In this document: piece by piece, positions 8,565 to 16,957 of the stretch
Numbering within the stretch: position 1 is the first letter of the stretch
Layout: every line of letters begins with the position of its first letter
Assembly: GCF_031453995.1 (NCBI RefSeq)
Contig: NZ_JAVDPZ010000002.1
Span: 1 to 64,000 of the forward strand
Source: Nitrobacter vulgaris
GTDB lineage: Bacteria; Pseudomonadota; Alphaproteobacteria; Rhizobiales; Xanthobacteraceae
DNA: 64,000 nucleotides
Direction of reading: 5' to 3'
Notes under the pieces: generated by a model
Databases searched by the model: none
What the model saw: the letters and a program-made list of their open reading frames with translations, nothing else
Told to the model about the DNA's origin: nothing
Program-made: the position numbers and the translations under genes

Positions 8565-9179
8565 ATGGGAAGATCTGGTTGGCGTGTACGACTGGAAAGC
8601 GGACTGAAGCTCGATCTTAATCGCCTTCTACAGCGTGGCGCGGTTCGATCGGGTGCGCATGCAGGACCGGTCGGACTAACTTGGACTGACAGCAATTGGG
8701 GTCAAATCGGCTCAGCCAGAATATGGGCGGACATGACGGGAGCTTGTGAAGGTCAGTTCAAAATCGAAATGGGTCCATTACGGCAGGAAATGGTCCTGGT
8801 GCGTGATCCCAGGCACTTTGGCGGCGGGCAATGGTATTTTATGTGCCCCGTGATGGACCGACGCGTTTCGGTGCTCTGGAAACCGTCGGGTGCAAGTCGT
8901 TTCTGTAGCCGGCAAACGTGGGGCCGCCAGGTCGCATATCAGAGCCAATTCTTGTCACCCACCGACCGGCTTTGGCGAGCAAAGACGAAACTCAACAACC
9001 GGCTGTGTGCAAAAGGCGACTTCGATGCCGAGGAATGGGACTTTCCGCCCAAGCCAAAATGGATGCGATGGCACAGCTACCGACGTTTTGAGGAGCGTTT
9101 CGAACGGTTAGAGGACAAGCTCGATGACGACATCTTCCGAGCAACGCTGCGGCTTTCGCGCTGCTGGAAAAACTCATGA
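8565..9179 (+). CDS. Conserved hypothetical protein of rhizobial mobile regions
   Basis: I chose the ATG at 8565 because AAGGAG lies eight bases upstream; an in-frame start 108 bases earlier has none. The 204-aa product begins MGRSGWRVRLESGLKLDLNR, with later GGGQWYFMCPVMDRRVSVLW, SRFCSRQTWGRQVAYQSQF and PPKPKWMRW segments. From memory these match a family of uncharacterised proteins common in Rhizobiales genomes and often near mobile DNA. The single CP and FC cysteines do not form a clear zinc site. Function unknown. It is separated from the methyltransferase gene by 217 bp. Confidence 0.65.
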   Translation: MGRSGWRVRLESGLKLDLNRLLQRGAVRSGAHAGPVGLTWTDSNWGQIGSARIWADMTGACEGQFKIEMGPLRQEMVLVRDPRHFGGGQWYFMCPVMDRRVSVLWKPSGASRFCSRQTWGRQVAYQSQFLSPTDRLWRAKTKLNNRLCAKGDFDAEEWDFPPKPKWMRWHSYRRFEERFERLEDKLDDDIFRATLRLSRCWKNS

Positions 9180-9316
9180 CGATTCAAGGAGTGCCGATAG
9201 GTTACGCAACAGTTTTCGATTCTTTAAACCGTGGTCGGGCTGGCAGTGGTGCGCTCGCCAGACAGCGGCGATTCTCAGGATGAGCGTAGGCCTCGCCTCT
9301 TGAGTAAGGTCTTAAA

Positions 9317-9487
9317 ATGACGACATTTCAACAACTTATCGCAGAAAGTGATGTTGACGTTTTCTGTCAACCGACTCATGGTGATCCATCTTTGTATTGG
9401 GGCAGAATCAGTTGGCAAAGAAGCAAAATCCCTCCGTTCTGCGTTCTCGTAGAGAGGCGCTCGGCCTATCTCAGGCGCAAGTGGTAG
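9317..9487 (+). CDS. Possible 56-aa leader ORF overlapping the methyltransferase start
   Basis: ATG at 9317 with AAGG about seven bases upstream opens a 56-codon frame (MTTFQQLIAESDVDVFCQPT...) that ends at TAG 9485-9487, well inside the methyltransferase gene in another frame. The large gene itself has only TTG starts. The small frame may be a leader peptide giving translational coupling, or chance. It has no recognised family. Confidence 0.25.
   Translation: MTTFQQLIAESDVDVFCQPTHGDPSLYWGRISWQRSKIPPFCVLVERRSAYLRRKW
9353..9371. promoter_or_regulatory. Candidate operator: inverted repeat GTTGAC-N7-GTCAAC
   Basis: Perfect 6-bp arms at 9353-9358 and 9366-9371 with a 7-base spacer, centred about 35 bp before the first TTG start of the methyltransferase fusion. 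The protein it precedes has an N-terminal Xre/C-protein-type HTH, and C-protein controlled restriction systems use such palindromes for autoregulation. Binding is inferred. Confidence 0.45.
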
Positions 9488-12400
9488 CCGAGCTCGGCGT
9501 TACCAAGTCTCTGTTGAGCTTGATCGAGAATGGGAAGCGGCAACTCACGACTGACCAGGTATCCGTCCTTGCGAAGGTGCTTCGTGTGCCGCCCGATCTC
9601 TTGCTCCTCGAAGCCGGAAAGCTGCCGGACGACGTTCAAGGCGTGTTTGAGCATGACGCTGCGGAAGTCGTCGCCGCAGTAAGGCAGCGCACCGAGGCGC
9701 ACGCTTTGGCCTATCCCACCGCTCCCGAAGTCGTCCCTATTCCAACCAAAGCGGCCAGCGCCGGCGTCCGCGTTGATCTGCCCAAGCGTATCAACGTGCG
9801 CAAAACGTCTACGTCGTATCGGGCGCACAGCTATCACACCAAGGTGCCCCCAGAGGCCATTCAGCCGTTCATCAGCGCCTTTAGTCGGCCCGGCGAGACG
9901 GTCTTTGATCCTTTTTGCGGTTCCGGCATGACCGGCGTTGCAGCCTTGAACGAAGGTCGCAACGCACTTCTTTCAGATCTCTCGCCGGCAGCAGTCCATA
10001 TTGCTCGCAATTACACGACTTGGTGTGATCCTGAGGAATTCAGCAGAGCCCTGTCTGCAGTCGATAAAGAGATGAAGCCAACGATTGATTGGCTTTATCG
10101 CCCGGTCGGCTCAAAACAGATGGTCGAGTACACGACCTGGAGTGACGTATATCGCTGTCCGAAGTGCCGCGCTCGAATTTCATATTGGGACTTAGTTAAT
10201 AAGGGCGGTCTGATCGAGAACGACCGCATTGAGTGTCCAAAGTGCAACACGAAGCATAGAAAGGCCGAACTCGAGTGGAGCGGAGAGGTTCCGGTGCAGA
10301 GCCATACGTCTAACGGCTCGCGATTGATCGATTCCCATCGACCGACGCGGGCGGAGCTCGCGCTCGTGGAAGATACAACTGACCTCTCAATCCCTTATTG
10401 GATTCCGCAGGTGCCGTTTGGAGCGGACCGCGAAATGTGGCGCGCTAGCCACCGCTCGATGGGCATTCAGGATGTGGCCGGATTCTTTACAAAGCGCAAT
10501 CTCTACGGCCTGGCGGCGCTGCGTCACGCGATCATCGGTGCAGCTACCGGCCGCGTTCGAGAGGCGCTCATGTTCGCCTTCACGGGCGCGGTAAATCGAG
10601 CCTCGCGTCGTTACCAGTGGAACGCGAAGCGTCCCACGAACGTCATGACTGGGACGCTTTACATTTCATCTCTTCGCTACGAGTGGAACGTTTGGAGCCT
10701 ATTTAGACGTAAGGCCGCGGATACCCTTCGTTACTATCAAGCGTTTCCAAAGACTACCGCTCGGGCGGACGTTTTCCAGCGCTCTGCTACCGATCTCAAT
10801 TGTCTTCCCGATGGCTCAGTCGATATGGTGTTCATGGACCCGCCCTTCGGGTCCAACATCTTTTATGCCGACTCGTCGCTGCTTTGGGAGGCCTGGCTTG
10901 GAGATCTGACCGATCAGAGTTCGGAGATCGTCGTCAATAAGCACCGCTCGTCTGCAACCGGAGGTAAGAGTCTCCAAGACTACACGGATTTGATGACGCG
11001 CTCGTTTGCCGAAGCGGCGCGGGTTCTGAAGCGCGGCGGCCGAGCGGTGCTTGCGTTTTCGAACACTGACGGTGAGGTATGGGAGAGCATCCAAAAATCT
11101 CTCTCGTTTGCGGGTTTTGATACGGCGAGCGTCCATACGCTCAGCAAGGGGCAGCCCTCAATAAAAGGCGTGAAGGGCGTCTCCGGCAAGGAGAATGTCA
11201 CGACGCTCGACCTGATGCTTTGCTTGGAGCATCGCAAAACGGCCGTTCAGATGATGGTGCCGTTTCCTCCGCCTCACAGCCTCATCGACCAAGCGATCCG
11301 AGACGCGATCACCAGTGCGTCTGAGGGCCAGCGCACGGATGAGGTTTACTCTGCAGTCGTACGAGGGATCGTGGAGGCAAATTACTCCGTCTCAGGCATC
11401 TCCATGTCGGGAGTGGCCGCCCGCTGCAAGGAGCTTGGAGCCGTTTTGAAAGACGGTCTGTGGAGTCTTCCGAAAGTTAAGCAGGCGCAAGAAGATTATT
11501 TCGCCGGCTATCTGAGCCGAAGCATCAACTTACCGTGCAGTGAGAGCGAAATCACGGTTACCAAGCCGCTGGGCCTCGCTCGCGTTGCTGGCGGGCGAAA
11601 CAGCGCCTTTTACATGGCGCACAGTTATCACACGAAAGTGCCTCCAGAGGCGATCCACCCTTTCATTGAGCATTACACGAAGCCTGGCGACGTCGTTCTC
11701 GATCCCTTCTGTGGTTCTGGAATGACAGGTGTGGCGGCCGCGCTTTCAGGTCGTCGTGCCATTCTCAATGACCTATCCCCGGCGGCGGTTCACCTCGCCT
11801 GGAATCACACACAGCCTTGCGACCCGGAGGCGCTCGCCGCAGGGTTTTCCGCGCTCGAAGCGCGGGTGGAGAAGCGGTTCAAGAGTATGTACCGCACTAG
11901 GCACTCTGACGGTCAGCCTGCGCGTATCCATTGGACGATGTGGAGCACAAAGCATCGGTGTCCCGCCTGCAGTAACAAGTTCATGCTGTGGGAAGCGATC
12001 GATCGAGAGAGCGGTCGGCTCGGCAAAACGATTGTTTGCCCTAACTGCAAATCGGATTTGAACCGTTCGAGAATTGACCTTCTTGGATCGAGCCCCGCTT
12101 GGATCGCATATGCAACTGAGGACGGTCGCCGCTTTGAAAAAGCGCCTGACGAGGCCGACATCAAGCTTGCGCGTAGTTTCAGGCGAGAAGACATATCACT
12201 TCCCTATCCCACAACGCCGGTCGCGTCGGATCGCGAGATGTACATTCGCTGTGCCCTGCAGCTACAGAAGATCGCTTCCGTTGCCGATTTCTATACGCCC
12301 CGAAACCTCGCCGCCCTCTCAATCCTTTGGAGCGAGATACTGGCGACGCCGGATGAGCGCGTTCGCCGTGGGTTAGCCTTCGCATTCACAAACACTGCGT

Positions 12401-13272
12401 GGCATGGAACACGCATGCGACGTTTCAACGCAAGGGGCGGGCAGAGGCCTCTGACCGGCACATTATACATACCCCAACTCTCTTCCGAGGCCAACGTCTT
12501 GGAAGTCATGCGGAACAAGATCGGTCAGCTGCAGAAATATTATCGGACCTTCCGTCCACTCGGAGCGGATCTACCAAACATCACGCTGGGAAGCGCAACA
12601 CACCTCTCGTCGATTGCTGATGCGTCGATCGACTACGTGTTTACCGATCCCCCATTCGGTTCGAACATCTTCTACGCGGATTGCAATCTCATCTGGGAAG
12701 CATGGCTTGGCCGTATCACTAATGCCAATCTGGAAGCAGTCGTAAACCGCTCGCTCAGCGCCGAAAAGGGCGGCAAGTCATTGCGCGTGTACGGCGACCT
12801 CATTCGAGGCGCGATGCAGGAGATTGCGCGAGTTCTGAAGCCCGGTGGATGGGCTACGATCGTCTTTCACAACACTGATGCCGAAGTCTGGCAGGTTATC
12901 CGCGATGCAGCGCAGGCGACCGGTTTTACGTTCCACGAAGCTTCGTCGCTGGATCGCCAACAGCAAAGTCACAAGGGCTACAAGGGCCGCTCCGAGAGCG
13001 AGGATGTCGCTCACTTCGATGTGGTGTTTAATCTTCAGAAGTCGGGCAAGACTGCACAAAAGCCGGCTACCAACGCCTTTCACCTCGATCTTGATGTTCT
13101 CATTGAAACGCTTGCGCAAGACCCGGAGATTTCCAGTCGAGGGCTGCAGGGCCTTCATGCAGAAGTTATGCGAAGACTTGCATCGGCGGGTGCAGTGACC
13201 TTTGTCGACTTCGCGGATATCCGCGCTTGCTGGAACCGAATTAAGCAATCGCGTTCGCTTCGTGCATCTTGA
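9397..13272 (+). CDS. Xre/C-protein HTH fused to two tandem DNA amino-methyltransferase modules
   Basis: 1291 aa. Residues about 12-70 are an Xre-type HTH (RREALGLSQAQVVAELGVTK...SLLSLIENGKRQ). Then follow two similar methyltransferase modules of about 600 aa each. Module 1 has a motif X-like AHSYHTKVPPEAI, SAM-binding DPFCGSGMTG (D171), a CPKC...CPKC zinc ribbon (C254, C257, C280, C283) and catalytic DPPF at 481-484. Module 2 repeats AHSYHTKVPPEAI, DPFCGSGMTG (D769), CPAC...CPNC, and DPPF at 1084-1087. DPPF is the signature of N6-adenine or N4-cytosine methyltransferases. Two modules probably modify the two strands of an asymmetric site, as in M.FokI or LlaI methyltransferase. No ATG start exists: a stop at 9382 leaves TTG 9397 or TTG 9412. 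The gene converges on the McrC-like gene with a 32-bp overlap. Protective partner of McrB/McrC-like restriction is inferred. Confidence 0.88.
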   Translation: MGQNQLAKKQNPSVLRSRREALGLSQAQVVAELGVTKSLLSLIENGKRQLTTDQVSVLAKVLRVPPDLLLLEAGKLPDDVQGVFEHDAAEVVAAVRQRTEAHALAYPTAPEVVPIPTKAASAGVRVDLPKRINVRKTSTSYRAHSYHTKVPPEAIQPFISAFSRPGETVFDPFCGSGMTGVAALNEGRNALLSDLSPAAVHIARNYTTWCDPEEFSRALSAVDKEMKPTIDWLYRPVGSKQMVEYTTWSDVYRCPKCRARISYWDLVNKGGLIENDRIECPKCNTKHRKAELEWSGEVPVQSHTSNGSRLIDSHRPTRAELALVEDTTDLSIPYWIPQVPFGADREMWRASHRSMGIQDVAGFFTKRNLYGLAALRHAIIGAATGRVREALMFAFTGAVNRASRRYQWNAKRPTNVMTGTLYISSLRYEWNVWSLFRRKAADTLRYYQAFPKTTARADVFQRSATDLNCLPDGSVDMVFMDPPFGSNIFYADSSLLWEAWLGDLTDQSSEIVVNKHRSSATGGKSLQDYTDLMTRSFAEAARVLKRGGRAVLAFSNTDGEVWESIQKSLSFAGFDTASVHTLSKGQPSIKGVKGVSGKENVTTLDLMLCLEHRKTAVQMMVPFPPPHSLIDQAIRDAITSASEGQRTDEVYSAVVRGIVEANYSVSGISMSGVAARCKELGAVLKDGLWSLPKVKQAQEDYFAGYLSRSINLPCSESEITVTKPLGLARVAGGRNSAFYMAHSYHTKVPPEAIHPFIEHYTKPGDVVLDPFCGSGMTGVAAALSGRRAILNDLSPAAVHLAWNHTQPCDPEALAAGFSALEARVEKRFKSMYRTRHSDGQPARIHWTMWSTKHRCPACSNKFMLWEAIDRESGRLGKTIVCPNCKSDLNRSRIDLLGSSPAWIAYATEDGRRFEKAPDEADIKLARSFRREDISLPYPTTPVASDREMYIRCALQLQKIASVADFYTPRNLAALSILWSEILATPDERVRRGLAFAFTNTAWHGTRMRRFNARGGQRPLTGTLYIPQLSSEANVLEVMRNKIGQLQKYYRTFRPLGADLPNITLGSATHLSSIADASIDYVFTDPPFGSNIFYADCNLIWEAWLGRITNANLEAVVNRSLSAEKGGKSLRVYGDLIRGAMQEIARVLKPGGWATIVFHNTDAEVWQVIRDAAQATGFTFHEASSLDRQQQSHKGYKGRSESEDVAHFDVVFNLQKSGKTAQKPATNAFHLDLDVLIETLAQDPEISSRGLQGLHAEVMRRLASAGAVTFVDFADIRACWNRIKQSRSLRAS

Positions 13273-14860
13273 GTAGGTTGGTGAGCATTGATCTCAGATG
13301 GTGCGTGGGATCAGCAGATGTGGGACGCAGAGGAACTGCGCCTACACCGTCGGCGTTCGTGACCGCTGATGCGTTATCTCGCTTGTGCCCATTTCGTTCG
13401 AAGAACACAAACTCGCTACCTGGGTAAACGACGCTAGCACTACGGAGGCCCGTTATTGCATCTCGGTACGCGTGCATCTTGTACAGATCGCCCCGCTTGT
13501 ACGTGATCCCGCCGTCATCCGGGTCCGACTCTGCATTTTCTAAGCGGACTAACCGATACTTTGCGTCAAAGGCGTGCAGCGCCTCGCCGATCTGTACGAT
13601 GACATCGGGACGCAGGGGGGTCGAATATGCTGTTCCGTTCGATCGTCGGTATGTTCGGTTGTAATAGACGGTGACCTTGGTGCCGATCGCTGTGGAGAGA
13701 CCCAGGCTTAAGCTCTCTCCCATCTCGTCTCGTTGAACTTGAGGAGGCTCAGCTGTCTTAAGCCCCGCAATCTCAACGATTGACTGGACAATTTTGACGA
13801 AGACCCAATATTCATACAGGGTCGCTACGTCTCGTCCTTCGAGCAGCCTACGCACAAGCGCGTTGCCGGCCGGTAACGAGACGTGCTCTGTGAAATCGCC
13901 CCAGAAAACACGCACGTCACGATATCCCTCTGCTTTCGCGAGCGCCTGCGAGGGAGATTGAAACGAGGTCAATTGGCCAGCTTCTGCGATAAACGGCAGC
14001 CCAGCAAACCCTTCCAAGATCCCCAGCATTGCCCGACAGTCCCGGCGCAATTCGTCATGCAGCTTGGGATGATCGACGAAGCGATACACGAGCGCCAAGC
14101 ACTCGCTCACCACGTGCTTCGCAAACCGATTTTCTGGAGTGTCGAAGGAGAGACGCCCCCGCGGCGCGGCGACCGTTGCCGGGAAGTGACGCTTAGCCGG
14201 AGTGCCGAAGCTCAGCTTTTCAGCCAGACGATTGCTGGCAAGGATCACTGTATCCGACACGGGCACTAATCTTTCCAGCCGCGTGAACACGGATCGCATG
14301 GCCCGATGATCAAGCCTGCGCACGCGATTCAGGGGGACAACCGGACGGTCGGGCTCGAAGCGACGAGTCGCGTTCCTTTCGATGATGCTCAGCCAATCCT
14401 GTAGGCGTGCGCCAGGGCTCTCAAGAATCATCAGATGCCTCAAAAACTGGAGCTGATGATACGGCACCGGGGAGCGATACGACGTGTCGGCGGAACCGGC
14501 GAATGCCAGCGGGGCGCGCCAGCCGAATATAAGCGACGAAGAGACTTCCGAAATCTCTTGTAGCAATCTTGATGTGCCATCCAGACCTAGTTTGGTCGAG
14601 ACGACTTCGATCTCTACCCCGGCAAGAGATGCCTTTCCTACAAAATTGCGAAACGAGAGGATGCCAAGGTCCGGCTGTACTAGATCGGCGCCCAGAGTCT
14701 CCAAACGATGTCGGTCTACTTCATTGACGGATGTTGGAAACGAAAGGACGTATTCGACCTGTTCCTCAAGCTGAATAGTGTCGCCGATGTAAGCAGATTG
14801 TGACGATTTCCCGCCCGTCCGTTGCCGGTACCTGAAAGCGAAGGGTGTCATCAGGCTCAT
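13241..14860 (-). CDS. McrC-like DUF2357 protein with PD-(D/E)XK nuclease domain
   Basis: 539 aa. The C-terminal region has RPDVIVQIG (D419) and FDAKYRL (D432, K434), the PD...D-x-K signature of PD-(D/E)XK nucleases, followed by DLYKMHAYRDAI, a typical helix of the PDDEXK_7 type. LYEYWVFVKIV around residue 345 and the long N-terminal part resemble DUF2357 proteins, which are McrC-like partners of McrB AAA+ motors. Its ATG overlaps the McrB-like stop by four bases (14857-14860), so the two are made together. It is probably the cleaving subunit, recruited to unmodified or modified DNA by the motor. Catalytic residues look intact. Confidence 0.78.
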   Translation of the reverse strand: MSLMTPFAFRYRQRTGGKSSQSAYIGDTIQLEEQVEYVLSFPTSVNEVDRHRLETLGADLVQPDLGILSFRNFVGKASLAGVEIEVVSTKLGLDGTSRLLQEISEVSSSLIFGWRAPLAFAGSADTSYRSPVPYHQLQFLRHLMILESPGARLQDWLSIIERNATRRFEPDRPVVPLNRVRRLDHRAMRSVFTRLERLVPVSDTVILASNRLAEKLSFGTPAKRHFPATVAAPRGRLSFDTPENRFAKHVVSECLALVYRFVDHPKLHDELRRDCRAMLGILEGFAGLPFIAEAGQLTSFQSPSQALAKAEGYRDVRVFWGDFTEHVSLPAGNALVRRLLEGRDVATLYEYWVFVKIVQSIVEIAGLKTAEPPQVQRDEMGESLSLGLSTAIGTKVTVYYNRTYRRSNGTAYSTPLRPDVIVQIGEALHAFDAKYRLVRLENAESDPDDGGITYKRGDLYKMHAYRDAITGLRSASVVYPGSEFVFFERNGHKRDNASAVTNADGVGAVPLRPTSADPTHHLRSMLTNLLKMHEANAIA

Positions 14861-16674
14861 TTGAAGAAGGAGACGAAGCCAAAGTCGCGCAGTGATCGGA
14901 GCATTTCCAGTGCCCTAAAATATGAATACGGGAGGCCCACCTTGTATGACGCTTCCAGTTCCTGGATATCGATCTCCGCATTCGATTGCTTGAGGTCGCG
15001 CAGATACGCACAAAGCTTCAAAAGCGGACCTTCGAGCTTCGCCCTATTCCCCGAGATTTTTGGGAGGACCTTTTGCAGGATGGCGATGTCGAGGGCGCGC
15101 AAAAGGTCAGCGTCATCCTCCTCCGGTAGAAGCTCATTGTAGGTGTTGATAAAGAGGGCGATCTCGTTGGCAGACCGATATCCGAAATGAAGCCGCGCAT
15201 GCTCAAGAATATCGTTGATGGCTGACAAGTGGGTGTGAGTGCCTTGGGGGAGCGCGGCATAATCTTTCGCGGTAGCAAGGCGGAACGCGGGCAGTTCGTC
15301 GGGAAATCGGAAGCCCTTGTTGGACGAGCCGTGAGAGCCGCCGCGAAGCTCTTCCAAGTCGACGTCGTCAAACTCAATGACCATGGCCCGATCTAGGACC
15401 TTCGGGCTGAATCCGAATGTCGTTTCGTCGACGTTGACGGTACCGGTCACGACGAGGTTGGTGGGCAACTCAAGATTCGAAGGCACCGGCACATTAGTGA
15501 AGGTGCCATCGGGTTCGAACAGCCGTCCCTCCATCTGATTCTCTGAGCGATGCAATGCGACCGGATGCTGAATGATCTTGCCGTCTCCGAATTGCCGGCG
15601 ACTCTCCGTGCATGAAAGCCAGTCGGAGAAGTAGTGCTCGACCCGCGCCAGATTCATTTCGTCCAGGAGCATGAAGTATCGGGGTGCAGTCTTCTTGTCG
15701 GTTGCAGCCTCGTGCTCCTTGCTTGCACGCAGAATCAGATCGAGTGCTTGCGTGGATTCGTATTGCTCTGTGATCGGGTTGACGAAGCCGAGGATTGACT
15801 GGTTATCGATCCAATCTGGCCGCACAGCGACGAGAGCGAACCGACTTGGATCGGGCTTTCCTTTTGCGGCAACGAAGATGAAGCTCGTTCCAACGACGGG
15901 AGCTTTCGCACTGACCCGGCCTTTCGCGGGGCTTGCGCTATAGAATTCTGCCACAAGCTCGGCCAGCTTCGACTTTCCCGTGCCGCTAACACCCGCCAGA
16001 ATGACGAACGGCTTCGTGAGCAAAGCCGCGATGTACCGCGCCAGCAACTGCGGTTCGAAATGGAAGCCACGACTTCGACAGTATTCTACGATGCTCGAAG
16101 CCGCCGGGCTCGGCGTGGTTGATTGCGCCTCAGTTGCGCTCATGCTTCCCTGGAGGACGGAATTGTTGTGAAGAAGGTATGCCGGCAACAGTGCCGGACT
16201 CATGGTGATGATATGGCCTTCACCGAAATTAGTGGACTTTGTGAGGTGATGGATGCCGTTGTCGTGGCCGGCTTGAATGTCCGCATCCTTTACCTGGACG
16301 GAAGGTGAGGCGCGCGAGCCACTAGCCGTGCTGTCGATCCATCGTTCGAGCCATCGTCGGTCGTATGCGACGATCGCATCTCGATCGCGTGAGTAGCCGA
16401 CAAGCAAGTCCTGAATGCGGTCCTTGTCGATATCCGCCTTGGAGGAGGGGCCGTTGGTGATCTGAATACGAAATTCATCGGCTGCTCGCACGGTGGGTCC
16501 ACCGCCGCCGTGAGAAATCTCAAAAGCCCAAAGCCGATACCGAAGCTTCTTCCCCTCGACATTCCAATCGATGCGGATTGGATTGGTCGCCCCGCTAGGC
16601 TCCTCTACGCAATTAAATCCCAGTTTGGCGAAGCCCGACATCATCGCCTTATGATCGCTAAACGAAAGCGCCAT
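14857..16674 (-). CDS. McrB-like AAA+ restriction motor protein
   Basis: 605 aa. Residues about 1-170 are an uncharacterised N-terminal domain (LRYRLWAFEISHGGGG, ADEFRIQIT) likely to read DNA. A linker of Ser/Thr/Pro follows, then an AAA+ domain with Walker A GVSGTGKS at 228-235, Walker B LLDEMNLARVEHYFSDWLS at 336-354, and GTVNVDETT at 411-419, which fits the McrB signature position (MNxxDR). McrB proteins hydrolyse GTP, form hexamers and drive McrC cleavage. First gene of a two-gene operon with the McrC-like nuclease and divergent from the serine recombinase. Target specificity cannot be read from sequence. Confidence 0.83.
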   Translation of the reverse strand: MALSFSDHKAMMSGFAKLGFNCVEEPSGATNPIRIDWNVEGKKLRYRLWAFEISHGGGGPTVRAADEFRIQITNGPSSKADIDKDRIQDLLVGYSRDRDAIVAYDRRWLERWIDSTASGSRASPSVQVKDADIQAGHDNGIHHLTKSTNFGEGHIITMSPALLPAYLLHNNSVLQGSMSATEAQSTTPSPAASSIVEYCRSRGFHFEPQLLARYIAALLTKPFVILAGVSGTGKSKLAELVAEFYSASPAKGRVSAKAPVVGTSFIFVAAKGKPDPSRFALVAVRPDWIDNQSILGFVNPITEQYESTQALDLILRASKEHEAATDKKTAPRYFMLLDEMNLARVEHYFSDWLSCTESRRQFGDGKIIQHPVALHRSENQMEGRLFEPDGTFTNVPVPSNLELPTNLVVTGTVNVDETTFGFSPKVLDRAMVIEFDDVDLEELRGGSHGSSNKGFRFPDELPAFRLATAKDYAALPQGTHTHLSAINDILEHARLHFGYRSANEIALFINTYNELLPEEDDADLLRALDIAILQKVLPKISGNRAKLEGPLLKLCAYLRDLKQSNAEIDIQELEASYKVGLPYSYFRALEMLRSLRDFGFVSFFK

Positions 16675-16910
16675 TTTTCTTGCCCCAGCCCTCCGCGACT
16701 AAACTCGTTCGTTTTTCGATTCGAGTCGCGGTCAGTGTATACAACTAGCGAGCACCGCGGCCGAACTCGGCGAAGTCCCTGTGATGCTTTAATGTTAAAG
16801 AGCCAAGCATCCCTTTGGATTCGCCTGCGCTGTCGCTAGCGCGGCCGTAGACCGACTCGCAAACGGCCGTAGTACCTAGGGTTGCTTGCTTGTTCTTAAT
16901 GCTTTGACAT

Positions 16911-16948
16911 GTTACAAATCAATCAACGACGGTTGATTGATTTGTAAC
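16911..16948. repeat. Perfect 17-bp-arm inverted repeat before the serine recombinase
   Basis: Arms GTTACAAATCAATCAAC (16911-16927) and its exact reverse complement (16932-16948) around the spacer GACG. The right arm ends at the ribosome-binding site (GGAGG 16949-16953) of the recombinase gene. It could be a recombinase operator or crossover site, or a strong RNA hairpin occluding translation. No T-run follows, so it does not look like a terminator. Confidence 0.85.
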
Positions 16949-16957
16949 GGAGGCGAT

